From positions 1 through 48,134 of the forward strand of contig LUCW03002377.1 in the NCBI GenBank assembly GCA_001586965.3: a DNA stretch of 48,134 nt, in the 5' to 3' direction. The position numbers and the translations under genes are program-made. Under the pieces are notes generated by a model. That model searched no databases, had not been told where the DNA came from, and worked only from the letters and a program-made list of their open reading frames with translations. The stretch is from Sphaeroforma sirkka (taxonomy: Eukaryota > Opisthokonta > Ichthyosporea > Ichthyophonida). Positions 1 to 11,611 of the stretch are shown piece by piece; the first letter of the stretch is position 1; each line of letters opens with the position of its first letter.

Positions 1-644
1 TGCGTGTATATGTGCGTGTATCGGTCTATCTGTGTAGATAAATGATTTTGTGAGCATGTGGAGTGTGTTCATGGTTTGGGGGATATGTTCGCATTTGTTA
101 CGTCCTAAAGTCTGTTGACGAGAGATCATGTAAAGTTTTGCTTCAGTAAGCATAGAGTACACAGGCATGACCATTCTAAGTTGCTACTTTAATAATGCAT
201 AGCTACTAGTCACTGTGACGTTCAGTTATTAGTGCAGCCTTTGCTGAGTTAGTTTTGTCCCGCCGCAGGATGGACGCAAATTACGGAATACATTCTGTAT
301 GTTCGTTTTCTATACGAAAATATGCAAGTTTGAAGGGAATACTCTGAGCGGAAAGAAACCGTATATCTTAAGTTATATTTTCAATCTACATGTGGTATGG
401 ACGTATCTTGGCGTGCCGCACTCCTTTTGCAACCCACACTCTCAATTGTTATATTCTCTTTGATACAACATGTTTTGTAATTATCGTCACACTGGGTCTC
501 GCAGTATGGAATAAATATATTGTGTATGCGCGCAGCACATTGATACTGGAGTACTGTTTCTAAGATAGTAACGTGCGTTCCAAACATTCTCAAACCATTC
601 CTAGTTGAATTTTGGCAAACTCATCCGTCTTGTTGCGCTTGCAG
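1..644. other. Non-coding sequence upstream of the first visible kinase exon
   Basis: I see no convincing exon here. The stretch is AT-rich and ends in a splice acceptor (CAG at 642-644) that opens the first recognisable kinase exon. It is most likely intron of the kinase gene. The glycine-rich loop of the kinase should lie upstream, but I could not find it in these bases, so it is probably outside the window or in a diverged short exon. Confidence 0.5.
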
Positions 645-3352
645 GTCAAAAGATGCGAGGATGGTCAGAAGAAGATTTTGCATTAAAATCGTGCGCCGGC
701 CAGCGGCGCGGCATCACTTTGGATCAGCACGAAAAGCTGAATATATGTCTTTCCGAAACGAGGTGACGTGCTCTATATTAAAGCATACACTGCCGTGTAC
801 ATGCTATACATACCCCTGGCTGGTAACTAATTGCTTGTCTGATTTTTTTGCTCCAATGCTGCTGAGCATATGCGCGTGTCGACCCGACCGTTTACTACGC
901 GAATTGTATGCAGCATGTGTATGATTCGAGACAGGTTTTTGTGGCGAGCTCTCTGGTTTGGTTTTTATCGAAATGATGCTTTGTGTATGTTCCTCAAGCC
1001 TATCTGAGCTGTGTTTTAGCTTCGTGAACACTTCAGACATTTAGTCTATGTCACATCATGCGCAGATGAATACGCGTGTAGTAGAATAACAAACTTTATT
1101 ATTGAAGCATTGATCTAGTCAATATCACCACAAAAAACTCCTATATTAAGCCAGGGATAATCATTGAAAGGTTTTGTATACCAATATAAATTATACTATT
1201 CCAATTTTCAGGTGGATATATGGAAAACTCTCGATCACCCCAACGTTGTTCGCTTATACGAGGTCATTGATGATGAGAGTATTAACAAAATGTATCTAGT
1301 CATGGAATACCTATCCGGAGGAACCATCGAGTATGCAGATGCTGAGGTACGTATTCAGCTGGCCCCTGGTATGCTGACTCATTTGATTCTTTCCATTGAT
1401 ACTTTTAGCGTAACCTTTACAAATTGACTTCGTATTTGTCATTGTGCCTATGATTGCTAGGTGGTCATCCCTTACACATTCCTCTAGTTTGCGTTAACTT
1501 TCATACTTTTCCGCGTGTACTTTATCGTACCATCCATGCTCAAGAAGGTAGCCTTTGCTAGCTGTGTACATTTGACTTCTTACACCAAACTGTCTGCTTA
1601 CTTGCAGGCTTACATAATTTATTCTGTCAAATGCACTAATCCACTCTCAACCCGTGTGAAGCTAGGTGTTGATACTTTACGGAGCTACTGTTTTACGAGC
1701 GTTATTGTTTTCTATCGTCAAGGTTCATGATTTTGATTTAGGTTTGAATCACGTGTGTAAAGTTGGCGGCTGCTGTTTCTGTAACGCATCATGTCGAGAA
1801 CAGGCTGGTATATATTTGAAACTTAGCAAGCAACTGAAACTCTCGTGATCATATCTCATATAGGGACATCCGCTGCTTGATATGAAAACAACGAAACGAT
1901 ACTTCAAAGAACTCATGAGTGCCTTGGCCTACCTGCACAACCTGGGAATCATACACCGGGACATTAAACCAGAAAATTTACTGTTATCTGGTGAAGGGCA
2001 CATCAAAATTTGTGATTTCGGATCAGCACAAGCTAGTAGCATATCGGTGTGTGATTGAATTTGTGTTGACCATAGTGTGTGTCATCGATGGTGGAGCTCT
2101 ATACACAGCAAAATATGTGAATAACATTCAATTGTTTTTCTATGAACGCGGCCTTTTCGTGTTCCGTGGTTGCCATAGAGAAATCATGTAATTTTGTGAG
2201 TGATTATGTTTGGGGTGCTATGTTACATTGTTCGCATTCTTTCACACTTTATGAGCGTACTTTTCTCAAGGCAACTTATGGCGACTACGGTGCGCTGTTA
2301 TGGTCTATAGGTGCGACGTACGATGGGCAGTCCGGCTTTCTTCGCCCCAGAGTTGTTCCTGGATGGCTCAAATGGTTATGAAACACAGTGGGAAGCTGAG
2401 GATCAGTTGACGGGGCTGTTGATGTATGGGCGGCCGGAATCACATTGTATCTCTTCGTATATGGACACACCCCTTTGAGGGCTTAAGCATGGTATGCATT
2501 ATCAAAATATATTTCTTTTGTACTTGATACATTTGTTGAAACTTCAAATCCTCTGAACTGTGCATGCCAGGTTCATTCATATGCCCGATGATGCATGCAA
2601 CTTCAGGATGGCATCGTGTAAATTAACGTCGAATTCTCTTGCGTGCCGATTCCAAGAAAGGTATCAATCATATTAAACATGGATCTGTCTCGAATTACGC
2701 GTCCCATGAGTCAGATCGTCAGCTTACCGGATGCATCGAGAAAGATGCAGTGTTGAATCTGTTGCGGAAATTGCCAAACTCTTATTTTGCTTATCCCTAT
2801 ATCCGATTTGTGATTCAGGCTGAATTACAACGGCAAGTGCTTAATAACTACCTGACCTTCCCCTGGGAGGTAGACAATATGTGCCAAAGCATCATTCTGG
2901 AATGCTTACAAAAGTCTAAGGCTGATAGAATCGAAGCCTACGATGTGTTGGAGTGTGACTGGTTTCAGATGAAAGATGAGAGTGAAGTCGAGAATCGTAT
3001 TGCGAATCCTTACGTAGACTGGTAAGGGGCTACCCTTTTTTTCTTTTGTGTATTTCCGTGCCATTCTGCATCGATACATGTGGATTGGTTTGTATATTTT
3101 GTTGCATTTTCTGATCCTCGCTTGTCACTTCGGCTGCCAACATGCTTTAGCATACTAGCAAAGACCCTTAAGCAGACTAATTTTTGAGCTTGAGGTTTCG
3201 TACTGTCATTGACTTTTCATTGCCATTCCAAACAATATAACTTCATTTACAGGCTATATGGTTTACTCCGTGCACCCTTGAAGGTGTTGGAAAGTATCTG
3301 GGCTATTACCAAATGGGTATTCTTCGGCACGACCGATGACGATTTGGTGTAA
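645..3352 (+). CDS. CaMKK / SNF1-activating-kinase-like Ser/Thr protein kinase, 5' end missing, six exons
   Basis: A protein kinase domain is split over exons 645-762, 1212-1346, 1864-2046, 2311-2491, 2819-3021 and 3253-3352 (stop TAA). All have GT-AG borders and matching phases. Exon 1 holds the ATP-binding lysine (FCIKIV), followed by an Arg/Pro-rich stretch recalling the RP insert of CaMKK. Exon 2 has [15 protein letters not shown], exon 3 the catalytic loop [10 protein letters not shown] and the DFG motif, exon 4 the activation segment [10 protein letters not shown] and then [10 protein letters not shown]. Exon 5 is the end of the C-lobe (RIEAYDVL). Exon 6 is a short tail. By family, such kinases phosphorylate the activation loop of AMPK/SNF1 or CaM kinases. 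Exon 4 reads through only if one base is restored at each of two homopolymer runs (near 2413-2415 and 2470-2476), so the gene is either mis-sequenced or decaying. The family assignment is good. CaMKK versus fungal SAK1/ELM1-like cannot be settled. Confidence 0.8.
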
Positions 3353-4282
3353 TGCGAACGATCGTAGCAGAGAGGTTGTCTGTGTTTCATTTCTACTGTC
3401 GGATTTTCTCAGTATGGAGATCAGTAAATTTTGCTCAGCATCCGACCAGAAACTCCAGTATCCACTTCGTATTTTATGCCAGTACTTTGGGTATGCCTGG
3501 TCAGCTTGTGCGAGGAGAGTCAACGTTGGAAGACCATAGTCATAAGATATTTAAATGTGACCTGTCCCGAAAAATTTAGGAAGTATGCTGGTACTCATAC
3601 TGTCCATGGACACATGTGTTTACATAATATTATTTGGTAAAGACTTCCACCGCTTTGAGATCCAATATGACTGCTCGTATACCGACAATAATACTAAACT
3701 ATTTCAGCACTTAACTGGATACATCGAGTGCTTGAAAGCTGCAAAGTCGGTATGCCTCGATATCAAACTTTTGGCAACCTATTGTTTTTGGATACTTTTA
3801 TGTTAAGGTCTATGATATGCACTGACGCGGAAGTGCTCATTATATGACGAAAGACACCAACACTAAATCATACTTCCAGTCGTGTAGCAACATTTTGCCA
3901 TCACGCATGAAATAATAAATAGCCTCTCTGTTGCACACGGTAATACTATTCATCTTGGCTTCGCGGTCTACCCCCTGCCAAAGTACCACCCCATCCTGGA
4001 ATAGTATATCTAAACCCTCGGCGAGACTTCTGCGGGAATCATTCTATCCTCTAATTAAATACCGGCTTCTACAGTCAACTAGCCCTATTTAAAATGCTGT
4101 CGCCAGACGGCATCCAGTCTCGTGGGGTCAAGATTGTTTTTGATTTTTTGTTGCTAAATATGTCCTCTGACGTTCCCATTTCCTGATTATCATCATCTTA
4201 TAAGGGTTTTAGGGTTATCCTCTTCCACTGTCATAGATAGGGGCCGTAGTATAGCATCCATCGTAGTTTAATTTATTTACCA
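3353..4282. other. Convergent intergenic region between kinase and UNC93-like gene
   Basis: No supported gene. The two flanking genes converge here, so it should contain both 3' untranslated regions. On the minus strand an AATAAA-type signal lies about 10-15 bases past the UNC93-like stop codon. Short open frames between 3330 and 3806 show no recognisable domain and overlap each other in several frames, as expected by chance. Confidence 0.5.
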
Positions 4283-5785
4283 CTAATCCTTTCGGAGTAC
4301 GTTTTCAGCACTCTCTACGGCTCGAACCTCTTCGTCGTCGTCTGCTCCGTGATCCTTCACCATCGTGGCTACAATCCAGGTAGGCGGCACGAAAGCTACA
4401 GCCAGCACTATACAAATGACCATCTGCCACTTGTAAAGCAAGCCCTGCCACTCGAGAATCCAGGAAATACATGCACCGAATGATTGAATACCTTTATAAT
4501 AACCAGCATAACGGGCAAGAACACGTGGTGAATTGGCAATCGCCCCCATTATCCAGTACGCATAGGTTTGCACAATAGAATCCGCGATTCCCATGCACAT
4601 GTATAAAGCCGCTGGGACCCAATATACACCGCCATCTTTATAGTTAATTAGAGGTGACGGCTGGTTGCCCTTGTCGTACCCATACGAAAATTGATACCAA
4701 GCGGCATATCCCCACTGCGCGAAATTGAATCCAGAAATAAGTAGCAAACCATACATGGCACGCTTTCTGCGTCCCATCATTTTGGAGTCCAGGAACAGGG
4801 CTCCGACTATGTACGCTCCAATCATTTGCATGCCCCAATATATAGCACTGTTCAAACCTCTGGTTTCAGCATCAAACAAGTTTCCGTTGATACCGCCAAA
4901 CTCGTACGTGTAAAACCAATTCGATTGGATGATCAAAGGAGTTAATAGAAGCATGTATCTGTTGGTAAATAGTTTCAGCACACTCTTTATCTCTTCAACT
5001 GGCGATGCAGCCTTGTCGAATACTACCAGCTGACCGTCCGCCTTGATGACCTTTGACGGGTGAACGATAAAAAGAAACGCAAGAACTGCACCCATAACCA
5101 TCAAGCCACAGAACATGAAGTATGTTGCTGCGTTGACACCCGCAGCGCCATCGGACCCCATGTTCATGAAGAAAGTAATGAGACCGCCAGTAACACCGCC
5201 CAGATTGAAGATTATCCAGAAGATAGCTGTGAACATTCCTTTCTTGTCTTCAGTAGAGTACGATAGCGTCATAGCGCCCTGCGCTGTCCATAAACAACCC
5301 GCTCCGATACCCAGAATGCCAGAAGCAGCAATAGCCATGGCGGCAAACGAGTTGTCTTGTCCCCAGAGATAAACGGAAATGGCATAAAAACAATATGTGA
5401 GACCACCAAGGACCATGAGCAGTTTGTTTCCAAGTAAATTAAATAACAGTCCTCCGAAGTATCCGAAAACAGTGAATGCGCCATACAGTGCGGCATTCAT
5501 AGCAGCCGAGACGGACGGATCACTGCCTCCGGCATTGCCCAACCCTTGCATTGCATTGAACATGCCCGGGCAGCAGAAGCACACCAGACCCGCAATAATA
5601 TTCTGCGTGAACCCGCTTAAGAAAATCTTAGGTAGAGGAAAATCCAGCTTTCTTGCGAATGCGGCTGAGACATTATTATTGTCCTTTGCAAAAGTACCCC
5701 GGACATCTTGAGCATTTGTGACGATGTCTATATCTGAAGACGATGCCTTCTTATTGTCAACTTTAATTGGGTTGACTCCTGTCAT
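4283..5785 (-). CDS. UNC93-like major-facilitator membrane protein (DUF895-type)
   Basis: A single uninterrupted frame encodes 500 residues, the normal length for this family. The first about 50 residues are hydrophilic. After that come about 11-12 hydrophobic segments. Family hallmarks are visible: GAGCLWTAQGAMTLSYSTED followed by KGMFTAIFWIIFNLGGVTGG near residues 160-215, the loop and helix typical of UNC93-like proteins. The C-terminus is acidic and cytosolic-looking (DDDEEVRAVE). Family members are multi-pass membrane proteins of the MFS fold. Fungal and protist members have no firmly established substrate, so none is assigned. The gene has no introns, unlike both neighbours. The start is the first ATG, with an in-frame AT-rich upstream region and a TATA-like stretch at about 5796-5812. 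Stop is TAG. Confidence 0.93.
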   Translation of the reverse strand: MTGVNPIKVDNKKASSSDIDIVTNAQDVRGTFAKDNNNVSAAFARKLDFPLPKIFLSGFTQNIIAGLVCFCCPGMFNAMQGLGNAGGSDPSVSAAMNAALYGAFTVFGYFGGLLFNLLGNKLLMVLGGLTYCFYAISVYLWGQDNSFAAMAIAASGILGIGAGCLWTAQGAMTLSYSTEDKKGMFTAIFWIIFNLGGVTGGLITFFMNMGSDGAAGVNAATYFMFCGLMVMGAVLAFLFIVHPSKVIKADGQLVVFDKAASPVEEIKSVLKLFTNRYMLLLTPLIIQSNWFYTYEFGGINGNLFDAETRGLNSAIYWGMQMIGAYIVGALFLDSKMMGRRKRAMYGLLLISGFNFAQWGYAAWYQFSYGYDKGNQPSPLINYKDGGVYWVPAALYMCMGIADSIVQTYAYWIMGAIANSPRVLARYAGYYKGIQSFGACISWILEWQGLLYKWQMVICIVLAVAFVPPTWIVATMVKDHGADDDEEVRAVESAENVLRKD

Positions 5786-6836
5786 TGTGATGTTGAAATA
5801 TTTTATATTACTTTCAGTATTAAAACTGTGTACCTCAATTAATGAAGCGCAGTCTGTATTTATAGCTTGCTGTGGAAACTAAAAACTATCACGTGGAGCT
5901 GCAGCTACCCAGTGTATTCGAACATCGCGCTAACAGTAAGGATTGTAAATCTTGAGTCACAAATCAGCTGACGGCCTGACGCCCGACGACGTATGTTAAT
6001 TTAATTAAATATACTCTGCATAGCAGAATTGGCATTCGGATATGTACAATTAAAAGTGCGCACTCTGACTCACTGACTGTATTCAACTTTTAAGTCGAGT
6101 GTATTTCAACTCCCGTCACGAGTTTCATGACGGAGGCAGACTTATGAGTGATGAGTGATGTGATTTGTGACCATGATGTGTGTGAAACTGAATTGCGAGT
6201 TTGTGACTGTGTGACAGTGACTGTGTGAGACACTACTGTTGTGAACATAGATTGGAAATCTCTTTATGAATATTATTTTTTTTTTTTTTTTACAAAAAGA
6301 ACTACACATACTATCAAGTAAAGATCAACCGACTGGCTGAACTCGACTACATAAATTTGTATGTATTTACAGTAAATATTATGTAAATAAATAAATTTCA
6401 TTTGCATTGCCTTGTTCTGAAAATCGAACATTTAAAATTTGCTATTATGGTCGGCCAAATGTTTTTTTTTAAAATGCGAATTATATACCGAAAAAAAATT
6501 GATTCGCAAATCGGGTTGCATGGTGGAATAATCTGGGATTAGGCTGGGTGAGAGGAAGCCAAAACTGCCCTAAAAAAATTCGTCCATTTTTGAAGTGGCC
6601 AATATATGGACCTGGGGCGGCCATTCTATGGACCTGGGGTGGTCAACATTGACACTGTCCATGCCCACACGTCTCAGAACTGTATTACTGTATGTCTTTT
6701 GATAGTAGAAGTCTATCCTACACAAAAGGTAACCTGTTACAATACGAAATCTATTCATACCGAATAGATTATGTTTTAATTAAAGCTGACTCCGGGTTAT
6801 AGTAAAAACTAAAACAGTACTTGAACTTCTGCTGGC
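5786..6836. other. Intergenic: UNC93-like promoter side, simple sequence, no gene
   Basis: No supported gene. The proximal part (5786-5900) should hold the UNC93-like promoter and 5' UTR. Further out are TGTGACTG-rich simple sequence (6160-6245), a run of 16 T (6276-6291) and a short direct repeat of TATGGACCTGGGG (about 6606 and 6629). The open frame at 6570-6758 on the minus strand has no recognisable domain. Confidence 0.5.
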
Positions 6837-7175
6837 TCATTTCCTATTAGTCATCTCGGCGGTGACTATTTCATATACATTCTCAGGTACACGTCGATGA
6901 GAAGTACATTTCTTTTTCGCAAACGCTGCAAGTTGCAGAGTAAGACCCTTATCATCGCAATTGAGGTAACGATAGGCACCCCTCATAAAGCACCAAATTG
7001 TATCCAGTTTAACATTGATCAGAGCTTCGATGACATTTTTTGAAGGCCTGCCCACGTATCATCGTATTTTTCTCGCACTTCAAACTTGACTCGGCCCCAA
7101 TTTTGCTCGAAGGGGTTGCACTCGTAATGGAACTCCGGGAGAAATACGCATATGTAATATCAATACTACTGGGCT
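6837..7175 (-). pseudogene. C-terminal remnant of a Tc1/IS630/pogo-type DDE transposase
   Basis: On the minus strand, just below 7130, the frame reads LPEFHYECNPFEQNWG, then RVKFEVREKYDDTWAGLQK. This matches the conserved end of Tc1/IS630/pogo transposases (LP-x-[FY]-x(3)-LNPIE-x(2)-WG), including the third catalytic acidic residue (E of FEQ). A frameshift near 7030-7050 moves the continuation into another frame (VIEALINVKLDTIWCFMRGAYRYL), which looks like the family's helical C-terminus. Only the last about 110 residues remain, and no terminal inverted repeats were found. It is a dead fragment. Confidence 0.62.
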
Positions 7176-9229
7176 GCACTGAACTTAATATCAATACTAC
7201 TGTGATTGCTGCAATGAACTCAAGGATAACGTTAATGTGCGTGTCACACACACAAATATTCTTTTCGACCTGAAGGAATATCAATATCAATATTTTGACC
7301 GGTCGACAGATCGTATAAATGACCGGGCATGTCGATTTCTGGCCTCAAAGCGAAAATTCGTACTGGAAGGGTGAATACTGAAAAAACGGCCAATATTTTC
7401 CTAATCAGTCAGAATCAGGTTTTGAAACAGGTGCAATATTAAAAATGTGTTCGGGTGATATTTTAGATCAGGTCTCCCTGAGCATTTTCCGCTATCAAAC
7501 TCTCGAATCGGGTCATTATTTCGTGCCCATGGGTACCTCGGCTGTAACCTCCCCAGTGACAGTCCCCACTCGCCGCTGTCCCCAGAGGGCCCAGTCCCTA
7601 TATAGATACGAAACCCAACTGTACTTTTTATTTAATACTCTATAAAAAAATATCCCATACTCCGTATGTTATTACTGAACGAAATAGAGTACTCAGTAAA
7701 TACATAGCGACTGAACTCTGAAGTGAGTGAACTGTGAAGTCTCAACTCTCAACTTCAAGTCTGACAGTCTGAAAGTCTGAAATATAAAATCAGTAAATCA
7801 CAGACTACACAAAATTCACATTTCACAGGCGGTCTTCAACTCTTCATTCGTCAACTCCTCACTCATAACTCTTCACTCTTCAGAAGTTCAGACTTCATTT
7901 TTTTTTTAGACTTCAATTGTTTCTTTTCTGATTTTCATTTTTTTTTTTCAGGGGGGCTATGATACATACAAATGATACAATCATACACATGCTTCAATGC
8001 TTCGCGAGTGAGCTCCTGAGCCCTGAGCCCTGAGCCCTGAGCCCTGAGCCCTGAGCCCTGAGCCCTGAGGGCGCAGGGACCAGGGGCGGCCTTCCTGAGG
8101 CTGTAAAAATGTAATTCACAAACTGAGCAGCGGGCTGTAAAAGCCGTCTGTATAGTAAATATGTACATGTACTCAACTCGGAGCACTGATGATTGTGACT
8201 CTCAGAGACTCTGACAATAGTCTGACAGAGACGCGGGTGAGCCGGTGAGGGGTCTCTTATGTTGTGCTACGGAGTTATGTATGTTTGCATGTACATTCAC
8301 CTGACGGCCATCTGAAACTCTAGGCTCTATTTTACATCTATACTCTCTAGAGAATAACTTCATTTTTTTTTTTAATAGAAGTAATAAGGTGGTCTACTAC
8401 TCTCTACTCTTGTAGAAAGAGAGAGTGGGGGGGGGGAGTCTACTGTCTATATAGTGTGTAACTGTGTATGTACTCTCTCTCTCTAGAGTAGGGGGACTCT
8501 ATGTACAGTCTGACTCAGACTGTCTGGCAACGGTTCACCGTTCACTACATATATATAAATACATAAATATCACTTTTCAATGATGACCGAAACTCCCATA
8601 GTTCGGTACTCGGGCTGGCTTGGTCTTACAAATCCTGCGATCCAGGTCCCTGGGGCCTGGAGTCCAGGACCAGGCAGGACTTCCAGACTCCAGAGCGAGA
8701 GCCTCATGCCCTCTGATTTCTGAGAGGATTACAAGAGTTCAGACTTCAACACAGCTGATATAAATAGTCACAGTTCACAAACTTCATAAACAGTTAAACA
8801 CACACTTCAGTAATAAAAGTTCAGTCTTCACATTTCACATTTCACAGTTCACAGTTCAGCGAGCTCACACTGCTCTGGACAGCTGAGATGAAATGTAGAC
8901 CACAACACCAGGCCACACACGGGACACAGAACAATTTAGGCACAGTAGTGAGTAGAGCGTAGACTACTCTCTCTCTGTGTGTGTGACAGTTGTGACGTTT
9001 GTGACACTGTACATAGACTGTAGTTTACAACATGATAGACTGTAGAGTGTAGACTGTAGACTGTTGTACTCTGTAGACTGTAGACTGTTGTACTCTGTAG
9101 ACTTTAATTTTACTGTAGACTCACTAGTAGACTACTCTAGTAGTTCTTTAATCATAGACTGTACTGTATAGTGAGACGTATTGTTTTTTAGAAAGTGTTT
9201 CGAAATTTCAAATTTCAAATTTGTCTTGT
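7176..9229. other. Simple-sequence-rich, gene-free stretch
   Basis: I see no gene. The stretch is dominated by low-complexity DNA: AACTCTGAAGTGAG-like words (7705-7790), TTCACATTTCAC words (8820-8860), CT/GA and GTGT tracts (8395-8480, 8960-9000) and imperfect repeats of GTAGACTGTAGACTG (9035-9125). Part of it may be decayed transposon; nothing coding could be recognised. Confidence 0.55.
8021..8069. repeat. 7-bp minisatellite (CCCTGAG)7
   Basis: Seven perfect head-to-tail copies of CCCTGAG, with a partial copy (CCTGAG) just before. The perfect array suggests recent slippage. It lies in non-coding DNA. Confidence 0.95.
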
Positions 9230-9445
9230 CCGGAGCAGGCTGTGGACAAAGTACCGTATACGGGGACTTAGGGCCGGACCAGAGAACCGAACCTAAGGGA
9301 GAAGAAGTTAGGACCGAACCCGAGGCTCGGACCTAAGAGGATTTATTAAGGCTGAACCAGGGGCTCAGACCTAGAAGGAGTTACTGCGGCCGACCCAGAG
9401 GCTCAGACCTAAGAGCATTTATTGATGATCGGACCCGAGGACCGG
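9230..9445. repeat. Dispersed repeat with about 38-bp internal tandem units
   Basis: Bases 9232-9360 are, by eye, a close inverted copy of 32055-32180 (both share CTGTGGACAAAGTACCGTA and GAGAAGAAGTTAG). From about 9315 to 9440 a unit of about 38-40 bases built on GAGGCTCGGACCTAAGAGGA recurs three times with substitutions. At 32 kb this sequence runs into a gag reading frame of the B family, so the segment is probably leader or gag of a retroelement of that family. Confidence 0.7.
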
Positions 9446-9712
9446 ATTAGATAGTACAATATAATTTAGTGAGGTAGAATGATGACTCACCGAGTGTCAT
9501 CATTAATTAGTAACTAGGAGAACGAAATCTTAGATATGGAGATTTTCACAATCTGCCGTTGTATAAGAAAATCTCGTCTTACACAAAGACGTGGTTAATA
9601 AATACAGCAGACGTGCCGTTCATATCGGCACTTCTGACTGAGTTCACTCATTTCAAACTTAACACTCTTTATTAAGTGTCACTTAGTTTTGATCACATTT
9701 TTAAGTGCCCGG
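9446..9712. other. Unassigned flank of element A
   Basis: No gene seen. The stretch probably continues the retroelement-derived DNA to its left, but I recognise no coding segment. Confidence 0.35.
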
Positions 9713-10308
9713 TGTAAACTTCGATGGAAATTACTAGGTTTCAAACTATATTAAACTAAAATACAGTTCAGTCAGTTAGGATTTAGCAGTGGTAGCTTGT
9801 GTAAGAATATGATCGGGACTGTCTCTTGTTAAGAGCCTAAATATCCTCGATCACACAGGGCGTACCTTTAGCTGTTCTTTATTGAATAATTTTCACTAGA
9901 AGTACTAAGTGTTCTTGACCACATGCCTAACTTGTAGATAGACATAATAACGTGTCACGTTAATACAATAGCTGATATAAATAAAGTTCCATCTGAAGAA
10001 AAGTTAAAAAAAGAAAAAGACTTATTGGATTTTGGAGATTGGCGGGAGGACCAAAATCTATAAGTAGTAGTTCGGAGATTATAAAATTTAGTTTATAATA
10101 TTTTACATCTACTAATGTCTCAAATAGGTCCAAGTAGATGAGTCATACCAAATACTCAGGCTATTGGAGCCATCAAAGTGAATTTAGAACACTTCGGAAA
10201 TATTGGAAAGACAGCTTGTATTAAATTATTTAAAAAAACATATAAAAACCAATGTATTATCTCAATTGATCTTGATATTTTAGACTGACCGGAGGCCGTA
10301 TTTCTACA
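9713..10308 (-). repeat. 3' LTR of element A
   Basis: Begins TGTAAACTTCGATGG and ends TTTCTACA on the plus strand. The first about 280 bases align by eye with 22427-22710 (shared TTAGGATTTAGCAGTGGTAG, TCCTCGATCACACAGG, AGCTGTTCTTTATTGAA). The rest is more divergent, but both copies end near a shared ACCGGAGGC. The inner border touches a purine tract (GGGGGC on the minus strand). Confidence 0.78.
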
Positions 10309-10330
10309 TAGCCCCCAGTAGCTTTTAGAA

Positions 10331-11611
10331 CTACGAACGTACGTTATGATACGATCTAGCTGGTAAAGCGAACCCCAAAGTAAAAACGGTTTCGGTCAGA
10401 AATCCTTTTCGTTTATCTCGTGTGTTCTTATGTAAACGCTTATTCCATTTCTTATTAAAGATACGAAGAAAATCGCGAGATTCACGAAATGCATCGGAGG
10501 TTAGCCCAGCTACTGTCCCATCCATGAAACGGGTCTTGTAGTAAGTGTAACCGTCTTCGGATGTTTTGTCAATTATATCTTTGACTTGTGACTCCATAAC
10601 TGGTACATCAGAATCAAATGAGCGAGCGAATGAGAGTTTGGAGGTAGGGATACGGTGAGTGCCTAGATTGGTTGCGCTAGTACCATCAATGTTATTTACT
10701 TCGTAAGTATCACTGTTCTCATCATGGTAGGAAATAACAAAAGGTCCTATAGTCTTAGAAGAGAGTTCGGTAACGTTGGCGTTTCGATTTATAATGTTAA
10801 CGTAATCGCCGACTTTGAACTGAACAATGTTCTTAGTGTTATTCCATCGGTCATACGCTTTAAGTAGGACGCGACTCTTGTGCTCGAGTAAACAGGGGTA
10901 AACAACGTTCTGCATATGCTCGATCTTTTGTAGCCACGGGGTAGCGTGTTTCTCGGGCGCAGTTTATCAAACGTTGCTTGTAATTCACTATAGCGGCCAA
11001 AGAAATAGTGAAACGAGAGTGTTCCAGTTTGAGGATTCATGCAGTTATTCATTTGAGTCTGAACCCATCTCAAATGATAAGGCCACATATCCTCAACGTC
11101 GTCTAGTGCGGTATACAAGAGTTTCTTAAGTTCTCTATGACGTGTCTCATTTGCACCCTGCATTTGAGGTTTGTAAGAAACACCACGCCTATGGGTCATG
11201 CCTGATACGAGTATAAGTGCCTCCATTACGTCGGTACAAAACTCACTACCGTTATCGGAACATAGTACTCGGGGGAAACCGAAGTCATTAAAGACGTGAT
11301 AGCATAATTCTGCCACTGTTTGTGGACGTTTGTTCGGTATTGCATAAAACAAGTTATAACCCGAAGCCACACATAAGAAATGACAGATATATACATCGCC
11401 AGTATGCTTGGATCGCGGGAGTTTAACCAAATCGACTATGACTCGGCGCATCGGTTGGTCTTCTGTCACACTTTTTAGGGGTGCCCAACCGTATCGCTTG
11501 ATCTGGTACTTTTCACAATCAGTACAGCGTCGGTATACTTCACGTATGGTTTCTTTCAGCGCCGGGTGATCAATCCCTGCACGAATAGCCGTCGTATACG
11601 TATGCTTATAT
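10331..11611 (-). pseudogene. Integrase of element A (DDE integrase plus GPF module), frameshifted
   Basis: The minus-strand frame contains CTDCEKYQIKRYG (end of the zinc-binding part), the first catalytic Asp in VIVDLVKLP, the second in CSDNGSEF and the Glu in QGANETRHRELKK, so the DDE triad is present. A frameshift near 10940 moves the C-terminal part into another frame (from about 10915), with NVVYPCLLEHKS, then the GPF motif (KTIGPFVISYHD). The last segment (VKDIIDKTSEDGYTYYKTRF) may be a diverged chromodomain-like fold. Integrase would insert the element cDNA. The N-terminal part is cut at 11611 by insertion of element B and resumes at 19372. Confidence 0.88.

Noticed and set aside
661..924. 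An 87-residue open frame starting at ATG 661
   Set aside because: Only 645-762 matches the kinase. After the donor site the frame runs into intron sequence without similarity.
8021..8069. Telomere-type repeat
   Set aside because: CCCTGAG is not a known telomere unit, there are only seven copies, and it is internal.
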